A DNA stretch of 64,000 nucleotides from assembly GCA_021806605.1 (NCBI GenBank), contig JAJZQY010000002.1, positions 1-64,000 of the forward strand. The letters are read 5' to 3'. Below the pieces are notes generated by a model that did not search any database, had not been told where the DNA came from, and worked only from the letters and a program-made list of their open reading frames with translations. Position numbers and translations under genes: made by a program. Origin of the DNA: Pseudomonadota bacterium. Lineage in GTDB: Bacteria > Pseudomonadota > Gammaproteobacteria > Burkholderiales > JABEVD01. Numbering within the stretch: position 1 is the stretch's first letter; each line of letters starts with the position of its first letter. Below are positions 17,371 through 27,314 of the stretch, in pieces.

Positions 17371-18725
17371 ATATCCTGCATACCCTGGCTGCATTTGTCA
17401 TGGCGCTAGGTATCCTCATCGTGATCCATGAATTGGGACACTATCTGATTGCCAGAGCCTGCGGCGTGAAGGTGCTGCGTTTTTCTGTCGGCTTTGGCAA
17501 GCCGCTTTTTTCCAGATGCATAGGGGCGGATCGGACCGAATGGGCGATTGCCGCTTTCCCGATCGGGGGCTACGTCAAGATGCTCGACGAGCGGGAAGGG
17601 GCGGTTACGCCAGAAGAGACTCACCGCGCTTTCAATCGTCAGACGGTCTACCGTCGCTGTGCGATTGTGCTTGCCGGTCCTGCCTCCAATCTTGTTCTGG
17701 CCGTTCTCCTGTACTGGGGGCTTTTCGTGCATGGCATTCCCGGGATGAAACCTGTCCTTGGGACGATCAAGCCGGATTCGGCTGTCGCCCAGGCGGGTTT
17801 CAGGGAAGGCGACGAAATCCTGGATGTCGATCATCAGGAAGTTAAAACCTGGGACGATGTGCGCTGGATTTTGATTCAGAAAGTCGTGAAAAAAGCCGCA
17901 ATTGAAGTTTCGGCGCGCGATGCCGAAGGGCGTATCGTTCCGTATACACTCGATTTGAGCCATGCGGATATCGACAGCAAGGATCTTCTTTCCGACATGG
18001 GCTTCGAGAGAGTGCAGATATCCCTTCCCCCGGTGATCGATGAGGTAAAGAAGGATGGGCCTGCCGATCGCGCAGGTGTTGCGGCCGGCGACAGGATTGT
18101 AGCGCTCAATGGCCATTCCATCAATACATGGTCCGAGGTGGCTGGATTCATCCGAAAGAACGGATCTGTCCCGGTCAGAATGGAAATTGAGCGCAATGGC
18201 GCTCGCTTATCGGTGCAAATCATTCCGGAAGTTGCGACAGAAAATGGTCAGCGTATCGGTAGGATCGGTATCGAAGCGAAAATCGACCGGGACGAAATGG
18301 ATAAATTGTTCACTCAGGTACGCTATCCGCCTCTTGAAGCATTTTTTCGGGCATTCGACAAGACTTGGGAGACATCCGGTTTCACGTTGAAAATGCTCGG
18401 CGAGATGTTTCTCGGGAAAGTTTCCATGAAGAATATCGGCGGGCCGATCACGATCGCCGACTATGCTGGACAGTCTGCCAGGATGGGCTTTGTTGCCTAT
18501 TTGAATTTTCTGGCGCTCATCAGCATCAGCCTCGGCATACTCAATTTGTTGCCGGTTCCTGTGTTAGATGGGGGGCATTTGATGTATTATATGGCCGAAA
18601 TTGTAAGAGGCAGGCCCCTGTCTGACAGGGCTATGGAAATCGGCCAGCAACTGGGAATGTTCCTGCTTTTCTCGCTGATGGCCTTGGCTATTTACAATGA
18701 TCTACACCGTCTGATTACCGGCTGA
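17367..18725 (+). CDS. rseP: Site-2 intramembrane metalloprotease RseP
   Basis: A 452-residue membrane protease. The zinc motif HELGH is at about 22-26 in the first membrane helix, two PDZ domains lie at about 115-200 and 205-290, and the second metal motif is PVPVLDGGHL near residue 400. RseP cleaves anti-sigma factor RseA in the envelope stress response and clears signal peptides. Its position before bamA and skp is the standard envelope-assembly layout. Confidence 0.96.
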   Translation: MNILHTLAAFVMALGILIVIHELGHYLIARACGVKVLRFSVGFGKPLFSRCIGADRTEWAIAAFPIGGYVKMLDEREGAVTPEETHRAFNRQTVYRRCAIVLAGPASNLVLAVLLYWGLFVHGIPGMKPVLGTIKPDSAVAQAGFREGDEILDVDHQEVKTWDDVRWILIQKVVKKAAIEVSARDAEGRIVPYTLDLSHADIDSKDLLSDMGFERVQISLPPVIDEVKKDGPADRAGVAAGDRIVALNGHSINTWSEVAGFIRKNGSVPVRMEIERNGARLSVQIIPEVATENGQRIGRIGIEAKIDRDEMDKLFTQVRYPPLEAFFRAFDKTWETSGFTLKMLGEMFLGKVSMKNIGGPITIADYAGQSARMGFVAYLNFLALISISLGILNLLPVPVLDGGHLMYYMAEIVRGRPLSDRAMEIGQQLGMFLLFSLMALAIYNDLHRLITG

Positions 18726-18730
18726 GTTTG

Positions 18731-21058
18731 ATGAAAATAAAACATTTGGTGGCAATTCTTTCAAGTCTTTATGCAACTTCGAGCTTTGCGATGCAGTCTT
18801 TCGTCGTGAAAAATATCAAGGTAGAAGGCATACAGCGCACCGAAGCCGGCACGGTATTCAGCTATTTGCCGGTGAAGGTGGGCGACACTATGAACGACGA
18901 GAAATCGGTTGCCGCAATCAAGGCCCTTTATGCCACGGGTTTTTTCAAGGACGTGCGCATCGAGGCCGACAAGGGTGTGCTCATCGTGGTTGTCCAGGAA
19001 CGCCCCGCGATTGCGTCGATCGATATTGTCGGTGCAAAGGAAATCAAGAAGGACACGCTGAAGACCAGCCTGAAGCAGATCGGACTCGCAGAAGCGCGCA
19101 TTCTCGACAGATCGCTGCTTGACAAGGCGGTCCAGGAATTGAAGAGGCAATACATCGGGCGCGGCCACTACGCTGTAAAAGTTGTCGCTACGCTTACGCC
19201 TCTTGAGCGCAATCGCGTCGATGTTACCTTCAATATTACCGAGGGGGATGTCGCCAAGATTCACGAGATCAGCATCATCGGAAACCATGTTTTCAAGGAA
19301 AAGGATCTGGTCAAGCTTTTCTCGCTCTCCACGCCGAACTGGCTTTCATGGTTTACGGACGATGATCAGTATTCGAAAACCAAGCTCGCCGCCGATGAGG
19401 AAACCCTGCGTTCTTATTATCAGAATCGCGGCTATCTGGAATTTGCCATCAATTCCACGGATGTTTCGATTACACCGGACAAGAAGGATATCTACATCAC
19501 CCTCAATATCACGGAAGGGCCAAAATATACCATCAGCGGCGTCAAATTCGCAGGAGACATGCTGATTCCGGAGCCGGAATTGCGCAAAATGGTTTCCGTC
19601 AAGGCCGGTGACATTTTCGATCGGGAGAAAATAACTGACTCCATAAAGCTGATCAGCGACAGACTGTCGGACGAAGGCTATGCTTTTGCGAATGTCAATG
19701 CCATACCCGATCTGGACAAGAAAAGCCACACGGCCACCTTCACTTTCTCGATCGACCCGGGACATCGTGTCTATGTCAGGCGAATCAACATCACTGGCAA
19801 TACGCGAACCAAGGATGAGGTGATTCGCCGGGAGTTCAGGCAGATGGAGGGGGGATGGTACATGGGCCAGAATATCAAGGATTCCAAGAACCGAATCGAC
19901 AGGCTGGGCTATTTTTCCGATTCCAACATAGAAACGCCAGCCGTGGTAGGCACGAACGACCAGGTCGATCTCAACCTCAACGTGACCGAAAGGCCGACGG
20001 GCAACATATCGGTCGGTGCGGGTTACGCGAGCGCTGAAGGTCTGATATTGAATGGATCGATTTCGGAAAACAACATTTTCGGGACGGGCAACCAGGCATC
20101 GATATCGGTCAATACGAGCATCCTGAACAGAGTCATCGACCTCTCCTATACCAATCCCTATTATACCGATGCAGGCACCAGTCTGGGATACGATTTGTAC
20201 AGAAGAGATGTCAATCCTTCCGCGCTGATGCTCGGTCAATATCAGACCAACACGACCGGCGCGATGGTACGCTATGGTGTTCCGGTGACCGACATCGACA
20301 CCATCCATTATGGTTTGGGGTTGGAGGAAACGACCATCAATTTGGTCAATTATGCCGCGCTTTTCCCCTATTACGGGCTATATAATCCTTACCTTAACTT
20401 CACCTCGCCGGTATATAGCCAGTTCGTCCAGCAGTTCGGCAACTACAATACCACGGTCAAGGGCACCATAGGCTGGTCGCGTGATACTCGCAACAATGCC
20501 TTCTTTCCCACAGAAGGGAACATGGTCAGTGCCTATACTGAGATGGGGTTGCCTGGCGGCTCGCTGAAGTATTACAAAGTTACGAGCCAGGAAATGTGGT
20601 TCCACGACATCTATAAAGATATTACCCTGATGCTCGAGGGACAGTTGGGTGTCGGCGGCGGCTATGGCGGCAAGCCATTGCCGTTTTTCGACAATTTCTT
20701 CGCGGGCGGCGTGGGTTCGGTGCGAGGTTACGACATCAGTTCTCTGGGACCCAAGGACTCCTATTATGAGCCCATCGGCGGCAACAAGATGGTGACGGTG
20801 AGCAGCGAGGTATATTTTCCCATGCCGGGCATCAAGGACAAGAAGTCGGTTCGCCTGAGCACTTTTGTCGATGGCGGTCAGGTTTACGGAAACAGCCAGA
20901 TTCCGCTTCAGGGTGGGGGGCTACGTTATGCCGCAGGGGTGGCGCTGACCTGGATTTCTCCGGTCGGTCCGCTCAAGTTCAGCTTTGCCCAGCCGATCAA
21001 TCCGCAGCCTCTGGATAATATCCAGAGGTTCCAGTTCATGTTGGGCAACATATTCTAA
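18731..21058 (+). CDS. bamA: Outer membrane protein assembly factor BamA
   Basis: A 775-residue Omp85 protein. A signal peptide (MKIKHLVAILSSLYATSSFA) is followed by five POTRA domains (about 24-420) and a C-terminal 16-strand barrel. The conserved loop 6 motif VRGY is in GGVGSVRGYD, and the chain ends FQFMLGNIF with a terminal Phe as in outer membrane proteins. BamA inserts beta-barrel proteins. The ATG at 18731 is five bases after the rseP stop; a TTG one codon earlier is also in frame. Loops around residues 540-575 are Tyr/Asn/Phe-rich. Confidence 0.97.
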   Translation: MKIKHLVAILSSLYATSSFAMQSFVVKNIKVEGIQRTEAGTVFSYLPVKVGDTMNDEKSVAAIKALYATGFFKDVRIEADKGVLIVVVQERPAIASIDIVGAKEIKKDTLKTSLKQIGLAEARILDRSLLDKAVQELKRQYIGRGHYAVKVVATLTPLERNRVDVTFNITEGDVAKIHEISIIGNHVFKEKDLVKLFSLSTPNWLSWFTDDDQYSKTKLAADEETLRSYYQNRGYLEFAINSTDVSITPDKKDIYITLNITEGPKYTISGVKFAGDMLIPEPELRKMVSVKAGDIFDREKITDSIKLISDRLSDEGYAFANVNAIPDLDKKSHTATFTFSIDPGHRVYVRRINITGNTRTKDEVIRREFRQMEGGWYMGQNIKDSKNRIDRLGYFSDSNIETPAVVGTNDQVDLNLNVTERPTGNISVGAGYASAEGLILNGSISENNIFGTGNQASISVNTSILNRVIDLSYTNPYYTDAGTSLGYDLYRRDVNPSALMLGQYQTNTTGAMVRYGVPVTDIDTIHYGLGLEETTINLVNYAALFPYYGLYNPYLNFTSPVYSQFVQQFGNYNTTVKGTIGWSRDTRNNAFFPTEGNMVSAYTEMGLPGGSLKYYKVTSQEMWFHDIYKDITLMLEGQLGVGGGYGGKPLPFFDNFFAGGVGSVRGYDISSLGPKDSYYEPIGGNKMVTVSSEVYFPMPGIKDKKSVRLSTFVDGGQVYGNSQIPLQGGGLRYAAGVALTWISPVGPLKFSFAQPINPQPLDNIQRFQFMLGNIF

Positions 21059-21078
21059 TTTGGAATCAGGAGATTAAA

Positions 21079-21582
21079 TTGAAAAGAATCTATGCAGGTT
21101 TAGTCGCAATGGTTCTGGCCGCTAGCGCATCCATCAGTTGCGCAGACGAAATCAAGATCGGAATCGTGAACACCGAACGCGTGTTGAGGGAGTCCGCCCC
21201 AGCTATTGCTGCACAGAAAAGGATAGAGAAGGAATTCGCTGCAAGAGATCAAAACCTGCAGAAGATGGCGAAGCAAGCCAAAGATCTCCAGGCGCAGCTG
21301 GACAAGGAAGGGATGACTATGTCCGATACGGACAGGGCAGCCAAGGAGCGCGATCTTGCCAATCTGAGCCGGGATTTCCAGCGCATGCAGCGCGAATTCA
21401 GGGAAGATCTCAACCTGCGGAAAAACGAGGAACTGGCTACCGTGATCGAGAAAGCCAACAAGGCGATCACCAGTATCGCTCAGTCCGAGAAATACGACCT
21501 GATACTGCAGGAGGCAGTGTACAGGAGCCCCAAGATAGATATCACCGACAAGGTGATCAAGGCATTGGCCAACGAGAAGTAA
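21079..21582 (+). CDS. skp: Periplasmic chaperone Skp (OmpH family)
   Basis: A 167-residue chaperone with a signal peptide (MKRIYAGLVAMVLAASASISCA), the start of the mature protein EIKIGIVNTERVLRESAPA, and a long coiled coil (about 40-140) rich in Lys, Gln and Glu. Skp trimers hold unfolded outer membrane proteins on the way to BamA. The start is a TTG at 21079 with AGGAG seven bases upstream. It sits 20 bases after bamA and 3 before lpxD. Confidence 0.92.
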   Translation: MKRIYAGLVAMVLAASASISCADEIKIGIVNTERVLRESAPAIAAQKRIEKEFAARDQNLQKMAKQAKDLQAQLDKEGMTMSDTDRAAKERDLANLSRDFQRMQREFREDLNLRKNEELATVIEKANKAITSIAQSEKYDLILQEAVYRSPKIDITDKVIKALANEK

Positions 21583-21585
21583 TTT

Positions 21586-22626
21586 ATGGGCCAAAGTTTC
21601 CGGCTATCGGATATCGTCGGACGCTTTGGAGGGGAACTCATCGGCGACGGCGAAATCACGGTCTCCCGGGTGGCGACCCTTGCGAGCGCGGAGCCGACGG
21701 ACATTTCTTTCCTGTCCAGCGGGAAATACAGGCAGCAGCTGGAGCACTCACGGGCAGGTGCCTTCATTCTGGGAAAGAGCGATCGCGATGCCACCGAAAA
21801 ACCGAGAATCGTCTGTGACAATCCCTACGTCTATTTTGCGAGGGTGTCATCCTTTCTGAATCCTGCTCCAAGTGCGGAGCCCGGCATCCATCCGAGCGCA
21901 GTGGTCCATGAACATGCCTTAATTCATCCATCTGCATCGATAGGCCCCTATTGCTGCATAGGCAGCAATGCCAGAATAGGGGAAAATTCAGTGCTCGGTG
22001 CATCCTGCGTCATAGGCGAGGATGTCACGATCGGCAGCAATGCAAGGCTCTATGCGGGTGTTTCGGTTTATCAGGGCTGTATTATCGGAAACGACTGCAT
22101 CATTCATTCGGGAGCCGTAATCGGAGCGGATGGATTCGGCATCGCGATGGATCAAGGCAAATGGCTCAAAATTCCCCAGATAGGGAAGGTGCTGATTGGG
22201 AACGATGTCGAAATCGGCGCCAACACGACCATAGACAGGGGGGCGCTCGACGACACGATCATCGAGGAGGGGGTTAAAATAGACAACCAGGTGCAGGTTG
22301 CCCATAACGTGGTGATCGGTGCGCATACGGCAATCGCAGGATGCACGGGCATCGCGGGAAGCACGAAAATCGGACGATATTGCAAGATAGGGGGAAGCGG
22401 AATGATCCTGGGGCACTTGCATATTGCCGACCATGTGGATATTTCGGCAGGAACCATGATCACCAAATCGATCGAAGCGCCTGGCGCCTATACCTCCATT
22501 TACCCGTTCGCTCCCCACCGCGAATGGCTCAGGAATACCGCGCATTTGCGGCATTTGAATGAATTGGCGGAAAAGGTTCGCCAACTCGGGAAAGACATCG
22601 AAGCTCTGGAAAGGAAAAAGTCCTGA
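21586..22626 (+). CDS. lpxD: UDP-3-O-(3-hydroxyacyl)glucosamine N-acyltransferase
   Basis: A 346-residue trimeric acyltransferase for the third step of lipid A synthesis. An N-terminal uridine-binding domain (about 1-100) precedes a long run of hexapeptide repeats (from [20 protein letters not shown]) that forms a left-handed beta-helix; the catalytic His lies in AHNVVIG (about 245). A C-terminal helix ends [13 protein letters not shown]. Stop and fabZ start share one base. Confidence 0.96.
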   Translation: MGQSFRLSDIVGRFGGELIGDGEITVSRVATLASAEPTDISFLSSGKYRQQLEHSRAGAFILGKSDRDATEKPRIVCDNPYVYFARVSSFLNPAPSAEPGIHPSAVVHEHALIHPSASIGPYCCIGSNARIGENSVLGASCVIGEDVTIGSNARLYAGVSVYQGCIIGNDCIIHSGAVIGADGFGIAMDQGKWLKIPQIGKVLIGNDVEIGANTTIDRGALDDTIIEEGVKIDNQVQVAHNVVIGAHTAIAGCTGIAGSTKIGRYCKIGGSGMILGHLHIADHVDISAGTMITKSIEAPGAYTSIYPFAPHREWLRNTAHLRHLNELAEKVRQLGKDIEALERKKS

Positions 22627-23063
22627 TGAACATCCACGAAATACTCAAGTATTTGCCGCATCGCTACCCGTTCTTGTTGATCGACAGAGTGCTTTCTGTC
22701 GAACCCGGCAAGGAAATCACGGCCCTCAAGAACGTCACGGTCAACGAACCTTTCTTTCCCGGGCATTTTCCCCATCATCCCGTCATGCCAGGCGTTTTGA
22801 TCGTGGAGGCGCTGGCGCAAGCCGCAGCGATCCTTTCTTTCAAGACCATGGACAGCCTGCCGAGCGACGACTCGGTCTATTATTTTGTCGGCATAGACGG
22901 CGTTCGTTTCAAAAAACCGGTCATTCCGGGGGATCAGCTGATACTCAAGGCTTCGATCACGCGTCATGCCCAGGGGTTGTGGAAATACGCGGTGAGGGCG
23001 GAAGTGGATGGGTCCCTAGTGACGGAAGGGCAACTGATGTGCACCTTGCGGTCGGTCAAATGA
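22626..23063 (+). CDS. fabZ: 3-hydroxyacyl-[acyl-carrier-protein] dehydratase FabZ
   Basis: A 145-residue hot-dog fold dehydratase of fatty acid elongation. It has [13 protein letters not shown] (10-22), and the active-site segment [23 protein letters not shown] with catalytic His and Glu. FabZ competes with LpxA for 3-hydroxyacyl-ACP, and the gene lies between lpxD and lpxA as in most Gram-negatives. Its last four bases overlap lpxA. Confidence 0.97.
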   Translation: MNIHEILKYLPHRYPFLLIDRVLSVEPGKEITALKNVTVNEPFFPGHFPHHPVMPGVLIVEALAQAAAILSFKTMDSLPSDDSVYYFVGIDGVRFKKPVIPGDQLILKASITRHAQGLWKYAVRAEVDGSLVTEGQLMCTLRSVK

Positions 23064-23830
23064 TACACCCGACTGCCATCATCGAACCCGGTGCGAAAAT
23101 TGCGGGCGACGTCGAGATCGGCGCCTATTCGATCATCGGCTCGCATGTCGAAATCGGATCAGGCACGAAGATCGGGGCGCATGTCGTGATCAAGGGCCAT
23201 ACACGCATAGGCAGGAACAACCGCATTTACCAGTTCGTGTCTCTCGGCGAAATTCCGCAGGACAAGAAATATGCGGGCGAACCGACCCGGCTCGAGATCG
23301 GCGACAACAACGAAATCAGGGAGTTCTGCACGTTCAATATCGGGACGGCTCAGGATGTCGGCGTCACCCGAATAGGCAATGACAACTGGATCATGGCATA
23401 TGTTCATTTTGCCCACGACTGCCAGATAGGAAATCATACTATATTCGCCAACAATGCCCAGTTGGCCGGCCATGTCACCGTCGAGGATTTCGCCATTCTG
23501 GGCGGATTTACCGTCGTTCACCAATTCTGCAGGATAGGTGCCCATTCCATCACTGCAATGGGCACCATCCTGCTGCAGGACATCCCTCCCTATGTCACGG
23601 CTTCCGGTAATCCGGCATCCCCGCATGGCATCAATTCCGAAGGACTGAAGCGGCGCGGGTTTTCTCCTGAAGCCATCCTCGAAATCAGGCGGGCTTACAA
23701 GACGCTTTACAAATCGGGCTTGAGCCTTCAGGAAGCGAAGGATGCCATCTTGCCCAAAGTCGAGACTCATGCCGAACTCGGCCCGTTTCTTGAGTTCATA
23801 AGCGGCTCCAAACGCGGGATCATTCGCTGA
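23060..23830 (+). CDS. lpxA: UDP-N-acetylglucosamine O-acyltransferase LpxA
   Basis: A 256-residue trimeric acyltransferase for the first committed step of lipid A synthesis. Starts [21 protein letters not shown], then hexapeptide repeats; the catalytic His is in [12 protein letters not shown] (about 115-126), and the C-terminal helical domain begins [11 protein letters not shown]. The ATG at 23060 overlaps the fabZ stop; a longer reading covers fabZ and is discarded. Confidence 0.97.
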   Translation: MIHPTAIIEPGAKIAGDVEIGAYSIIGSHVEIGSGTKIGAHVVIKGHTRIGRNNRIYQFVSLGEIPQDKKYAGEPTRLEIGDNNEIREFCTFNIGTAQDVGVTRIGNDNWIMAYVHFAHDCQIGNHTIFANNAQLAGHVTVEDFAILGGFTVVHQFCRIGAHSITAMGTILLQDIPPYVTASGNPASPHGINSEGLKRRGFSPEAILEIRRAYKTLYKSGLSLQEAKDAILPKVETHAELGPFLEFISGSKRGIIR

Positions 23831-23832
23831 AT

Positions 23833-24981
23833 ATGGAGCGGAAGAAAGTGCGGATCGGCATCGTCGCCGGGGAGGCGTCGGGAGATCTTCTGGGCTCGCA
23901 CCTCGTCAGGGCGCTGAAGGAGAAACTGCCCGAGGTTGAATTCGTCGGCATCGGGGGTCCCAAAATGCAGTCCGCAGGGGTAACTTCCCTGTTCCCGATG
24001 GAGAAGCTGGCCGTCATGGGTTATGTGGAAGTCTTGAAGCGCTATTTCCAGATTACCTCTATCAGGCGCAAGCTGATACGTCATTTCAAATCGAACCCGC
24101 CGGACATATTCATCGGGGTGGACGCACCAGACTTCAATCTCGATCTGGAGCGGGCGCTGAAGAAGTCAGGCATCCCCACCATCCATTATGTGAGTCCTTC
24201 GATCTGGGCGTGGCGGGGAGAGCGCATACACAAGATCAGAAAATCCTGCACCAAGGTGCTCGCGCTTTTTCCTTTCGAGAAGGAGTTATATGACAAGGCG
24301 GGAATAGACGCTGATTACGTCGGCCACCCGCTTGCCGATATGCTTCCGGAGTCCGCGGACAGGGCGGCAATGAGAAGGAGCATGAAACTGCCGCTGGATG
24401 CGAAAATATTCTCTTTCCTGCCGGGAAGCCGGCAGAGCGAATTGCAATACATGGCCGATACTTTCATCCAAACGGCGATGCTGGTGCGGGAAAAATGGCC
24501 CGATGCAAAATTTCTGGTTCCGCTTGCAAGCCGCGAAACCAGGACTCTTTTCGAAGAAGCGATCTATCGCAACCATGCCGAAGGTATTGCCTTCACGCTT
24601 TTTTTCGGACATGCCGTGGATGCGATGATCGCATCCGATATCGTGCTGGTTGCCTCCGGTACTGCCACTTTGGAGGCTGCGCTGCTCAAAAGGCCCATGG
24701 TGATCACTTACAAGATGGCGCCATTGACCTACAGACTCAAGAAGCGCAAGAAATACCAGCCTTACGTGGGGCTTCCCAACATACTTTCCGGGAAATTCGT
24801 CGTGCCTGAACTGCTTCAGGACGATGCGACACCGGAAAATCTGGCACGTGCCCTGATCAATCTGATGCAGGATGAAGCGGCAGTCCGGAAGCTTGAAGCC
24901 ATGTTCGCCGAAATGCAGCATAGCTTGAAGCAGAACACCGCTGAAAAGGCATCATTGGCCATCCTGCCCCTTCTGGCATGA
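23833..24981 (+). CDS. lpxB: Lipid-A-disaccharide synthase
   Basis: A 382-residue GT19 glycosyltransferase joining UDP-2,3-diacylglucosamine and lipid X. Motifs: [15 protein letters not shown] (9-23), [25 protein letters not shown] and the nucleotide-binding [17 protein letters not shown]. Membrane-associated. Two bases after lpxA, and overlaps rnhB by four bases. Confidence 0.96.
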   Translation: MERKKVRIGIVAGEASGDLLGSHLVRALKEKLPEVEFVGIGGPKMQSAGVTSLFPMEKLAVMGYVEVLKRYFQITSIRRKLIRHFKSNPPDIFIGVDAPDFNLDLERALKKSGIPTIHYVSPSIWAWRGERIHKIRKSCTKVLALFPFEKELYDKAGIDADYVGHPLADMLPESADRAAMRRSMKLPLDAKIFSFLPGSRQSELQYMADTFIQTAMLVREKWPDAKFLVPLASRETRTLFEEAIYRNHAEGIAFTLFFGHAVDAMIASDIVLVASGTATLEAALLKRPMVITYKMAPLTYRLKKRKKYQPYVGLPNILSGKFVVPELLQDDATPENLARALINLMQDEAAVRKLEAMFAEMQHSLKQNTAEKASLAILPLLA

Positions 24982-25541
24982 CTATCGTCTGCGGCGTGGA
25001 TGAGGCGGGTCGCGGCCCCCTGGCGGGTCCGGTTTACGCTGCAGCGGTAATTCTGGACCCGGTCAGGCCGATCATCGGGCTGAATGATTCGAAGAAGCTG
25101 AGCGAAAAAAGGCGCAAGGAGCTTGCATGCCAGATCAGGGAAGATGCGCTTTCCTGGGCCGTGGCGACCGCTTCGGTGGAAGAGATCGATTCGATCAATA
25201 TTCTCCAGGCGAGCCTGCTGGCAATGAAAAGGGCGATAGAGGGATTATCCGTCCTGCCCCATGAAATTCTGGTCGATGGCATTTATTGCCCAAAAGTGCG
25301 GATGCCTTCGAAAGCGATCGTGAACGGGGATGCCCTGATCCCCGAAATATCGGCCGCATCGATCCTCGCCAAAACGGCGCGCGATGCTTTCATGCTAGAA
25401 TTGCACGGTGATTTTCCCGAATTCGGTTTTGACAGGCACAAGGGCTACCCGACCAAGATGCACCTCGAAGTACTCGGCAGACTTGGCCCGTCAGCCGTTC
25501 ACAGGAAGAGTTTTGCTCCGGTCAAGGCTTTTTTGAGATGA
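24978..25541 (+). CDS. rnhB: Ribonuclease HII
   Basis: A 187-residue RNase H type 2 that removes ribonucleotides from DNA and RNA in hybrids. The acidic active site is visible: [14 protein letters not shown] (5-18, Asp-Glu) and later Asp residues in LVDGIYCPK and AKTARDAFM. The end motif [13 protein letters not shown] is conserved. It overlaps lpxB and the next gene by four bases each. Confidence 0.95.
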   Translation: MTIVCGVDEAGRGPLAGPVYAAAVILDPVRPIIGLNDSKKLSEKRRKELACQIREDALSWAVATASVEEIDSINILQASLLAMKRAIEGLSVLPHEILVDGIYCPKVRMPSKAIVNGDALIPEISAASILAKTARDAFMLELHGDFPEFGFDRHKGYPTKMHLEVLGRLGPSAVHRKSFAPVKAFLR

Positions 25542-26014
25542 ACATTCTCTGGTATTACCGCCATGAGCGGCAGGTCGTCGGGCCTGTGCCGCAGCAGGCG
25601 GTAGAGCGCTACCTCATTCTCGGCCGCCTGAAGATGGATGACGAAGTCAGGACGGGTGATTCGCCCTGGCTGAAAATCACGGATTGCCCGGAGTTTGCAC
25701 CTACCTGCGAATTGCTCCGCGAGGGGGACGAGGAGAAGCTTTCTGCAGCGAGACGCTTCGCCGACGAGAGGAATCGCTCCAGGCGTGCCGATGGGAAAAA
25801 CCCGGTGGAGAATCATCGCAGGGAGGAGCGACGCGGTGAAGAGTCCCGGGAAATCATGGAATTGCGTTCCCAGCGTGCGATTGTTTTCGAGCCGCCGAAA
25901 CAGAAAAGCTGGATGGGCTATCTTCTTATCGCATGCCTCATAGGACTGGTGCTGCTTGCCATCGTGTTTTACCATCCTGTCAACCCGATCAAGGTCGGTT
26001 TTTCCGGAGATTGA
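25538..26014 (+). CDS. GYF-like domain membrane protein of unknown function
   Basis: A 158-residue protein with a recognisable GYF_2/DUF4339-like start: [33 protein letters not shown], summarised by Trp5-Tyr-Tyr, Gly15-Pro16-Val17 and the Leu-Gly-Arg-Leu turn, ending around PWLKITD (residue 50). A long polar, Arg/Glu-rich linker (about 60-120) follows, then one membrane helix (about 127-145) and a short tail [13 protein letters not shown]. The fold suggests a cytoplasmic peptide-binding head tethered by a C-terminal anchor. It is translationally coupled to rnhB. Function not known to me; related linkers occur beside rnhB and rRNA methyltransferase genes in betaproteobacteria. Confidence 0.7.
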   Translation: MNILWYYRHERQVVGPVPQQAVERYLILGRLKMDDEVRTGDSPWLKITDCPEFAPTCELLREGDEEKLSAARRFADERNRSRRADGKNPVENHRREERRGEESREIMELRSQRAIVFEPPKQKSWMGYLLIACLIGLVLLAIVFYHPVNPIKVGFSGD

Positions 26015-26022
26015 GCCGGTCC

Positions 26023-26787
26023 ATGAAGCACATCGCCTCCAAAGACAATGCGCTTTTCAAGATGCTCTCCAGGATCGAAAGTTCCACGCGTGAAAGAAGA
26101 GAACAACGCAAGACTGTCCTGGACGGAATCCATCTCTTGGATGCCTGTATTTCTGCAGGATTCAAGCCCGAACTTGTCGTCGTCAGGGAATCCTCGCTAG
26201 ATACTGCAGGAATCACGCCCTTTCTGCAAGATGGCAATGTCGTCTCGATTAGCGACAGCCTTTTCGACAGGATTTCGCCGGTCAAGAATCCGACCGGAAT
26301 CCTGGCGCTGATTTCGATTCCGTTTCATGAGCTGCCGGAACGGTCAGAATTCTGCATTTTCCTGGAAGAAATCCAGGATCCGGGCAACCTGGGCGCCATA
26401 TTGCGTTCTGCGGCCGCAGCCGGCGCGACGGATGCCTTCCTTTCCAGGGGCTGCGCGGATCCCTGGTCGCCCAAGGTATTGCGGGCAGGAATGGGGGCGC
26501 ATTTTTCGATCAGGGTCCATGCTGATTCTGACCTTGCCAGCCTCTTGCGCAATTTCCATGGGAATGCGATTGCACTGAGCCTGGATGCCGATATTTCGCT
26601 TTTCGACCTGGATTTGAAGGGAAGGACCGGGTTCGTGATCGGCAATGAAGGAGCCGGAATTTCCAGCGAAATTCTCGCTCTTGCAGGCGTCCGTGCGAGG
26701 ATTCCGATGCCGGGGAGAATCGAGTCGCTCAATGCGGCTCAAGCCGCTTCGGTTTGCTTCTTCGAGCGAGTCAGGCAAATGGCATGA
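26023..26787 (+). CDS. TrmH/SpoU family RNA 2'-O-methyltransferase
   Basis: A 254-residue SPOUT enzyme. An N-terminal L30e-like substrate-binding part ([21 protein letters not shown]-rich) is followed by the SAM knot: [20 protein letters not shown] (about 120-139), [12 protein letters not shown] and [19 protein letters not shown]. Likely target is the ribose of a 23S rRNA or tRNA nucleotide, but the site cannot be assigned. The ATG at 26023 was chosen over an upstream reading that overlaps the preceding gene. It overlaps rluE by four bases. Confidence 0.88.
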   Translation: MKHIASKDNALFKMLSRIESSTRERREQRKTVLDGIHLLDACISAGFKPELVVVRESSLDTAGITPFLQDGNVVSISDSLFDRISPVKNPTGILALISIPFHELPERSEFCIFLEEIQDPGNLGAILRSAAAAGATDAFLSRGCADPWSPKVLRAGMGAHFSIRVHADSDLASLLRNFHGNAIALSLDADISLFDLDLKGRTGFVIGNEGAGISSEILALAGVRARIPMPGRIESLNAAQAASVCFFERVRQMA

Positions 26788-27314
26788 TCGTTCTGTTCAA
26801 CAAGCCCTATGGCGTGCTTTCCCAGTTCAGCAGGGAGGCAAATCATGGAACGCTCAAGGATTTCATTCCGATTCCCGAAATCTATCCTGCCGGACGCTTG
26901 GATGCTGACAGCGAAGGGCTGCTGGTTCTGACCGACGAAGGGGTCTTGCAGCACAGACTGAGCCACCCCAGAGGGAAAACCGAGAAAACCTACCTGGCTC
27001 AGGTAGAGGGCGAACTCGACGAGGCGGCGATCTCTGCGCTTTCTCAAGGGCTTGACCTGGGTGACTTCATCACCAAGCCCGCGAAAGCCAGAACCATCGG
27101 AGAGCCGGAATGGTTATGGGAGCGCGATCCCCCTATACGATACCGCAAATCCATTCCCACTTCCTGGCTTGAACTCGTGATTTCGGAAGGGAAAAATAGG
27201 CAGGTGAGAAGGATGACCGCCAAGGTCGGGCATCCCACCCTGAGACTGATTCGTTATGCGGTCGGGAACTGGACCCTGGAGGGACTCTTCCCGGGCCAAT
27301 ATTCAGTCCTCTGA
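26784..27314 (+). CDS. rluE: 23S rRNA pseudouridine synthase, RluE type
   Basis: A 176-residue single-domain pseudouridine synthase of the RsuA/RluE group without an S4 domain. It starts [15 protein letters not shown], has the catalytic [17 protein letters not shown] (Asp at about 42) and [22 protein letters not shown]. coli RluE modifies U2457 of 23S rRNA. The ATG overlaps the preceding methyltransferase stop. Its 3' end overlaps the converging typA gene by 12 bases. It is the last gene of the long plus-strand cluster. Confidence 0.9.
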   Translation: MIVLFNKPYGVLSQFSREANHGTLKDFIPIPEIYPAGRLDADSEGLLVLTDEGVLQHRLSHPRGKTEKTYLAQVEGELDEAAISALSQGLDLGDFITKPAKARTIGEPEWLWERDPPIRYRKSIPTSWLELVISEGKNRQVRRMTAKVGHPTLRLIRYAVGNWTLEGLFPGQYSVL

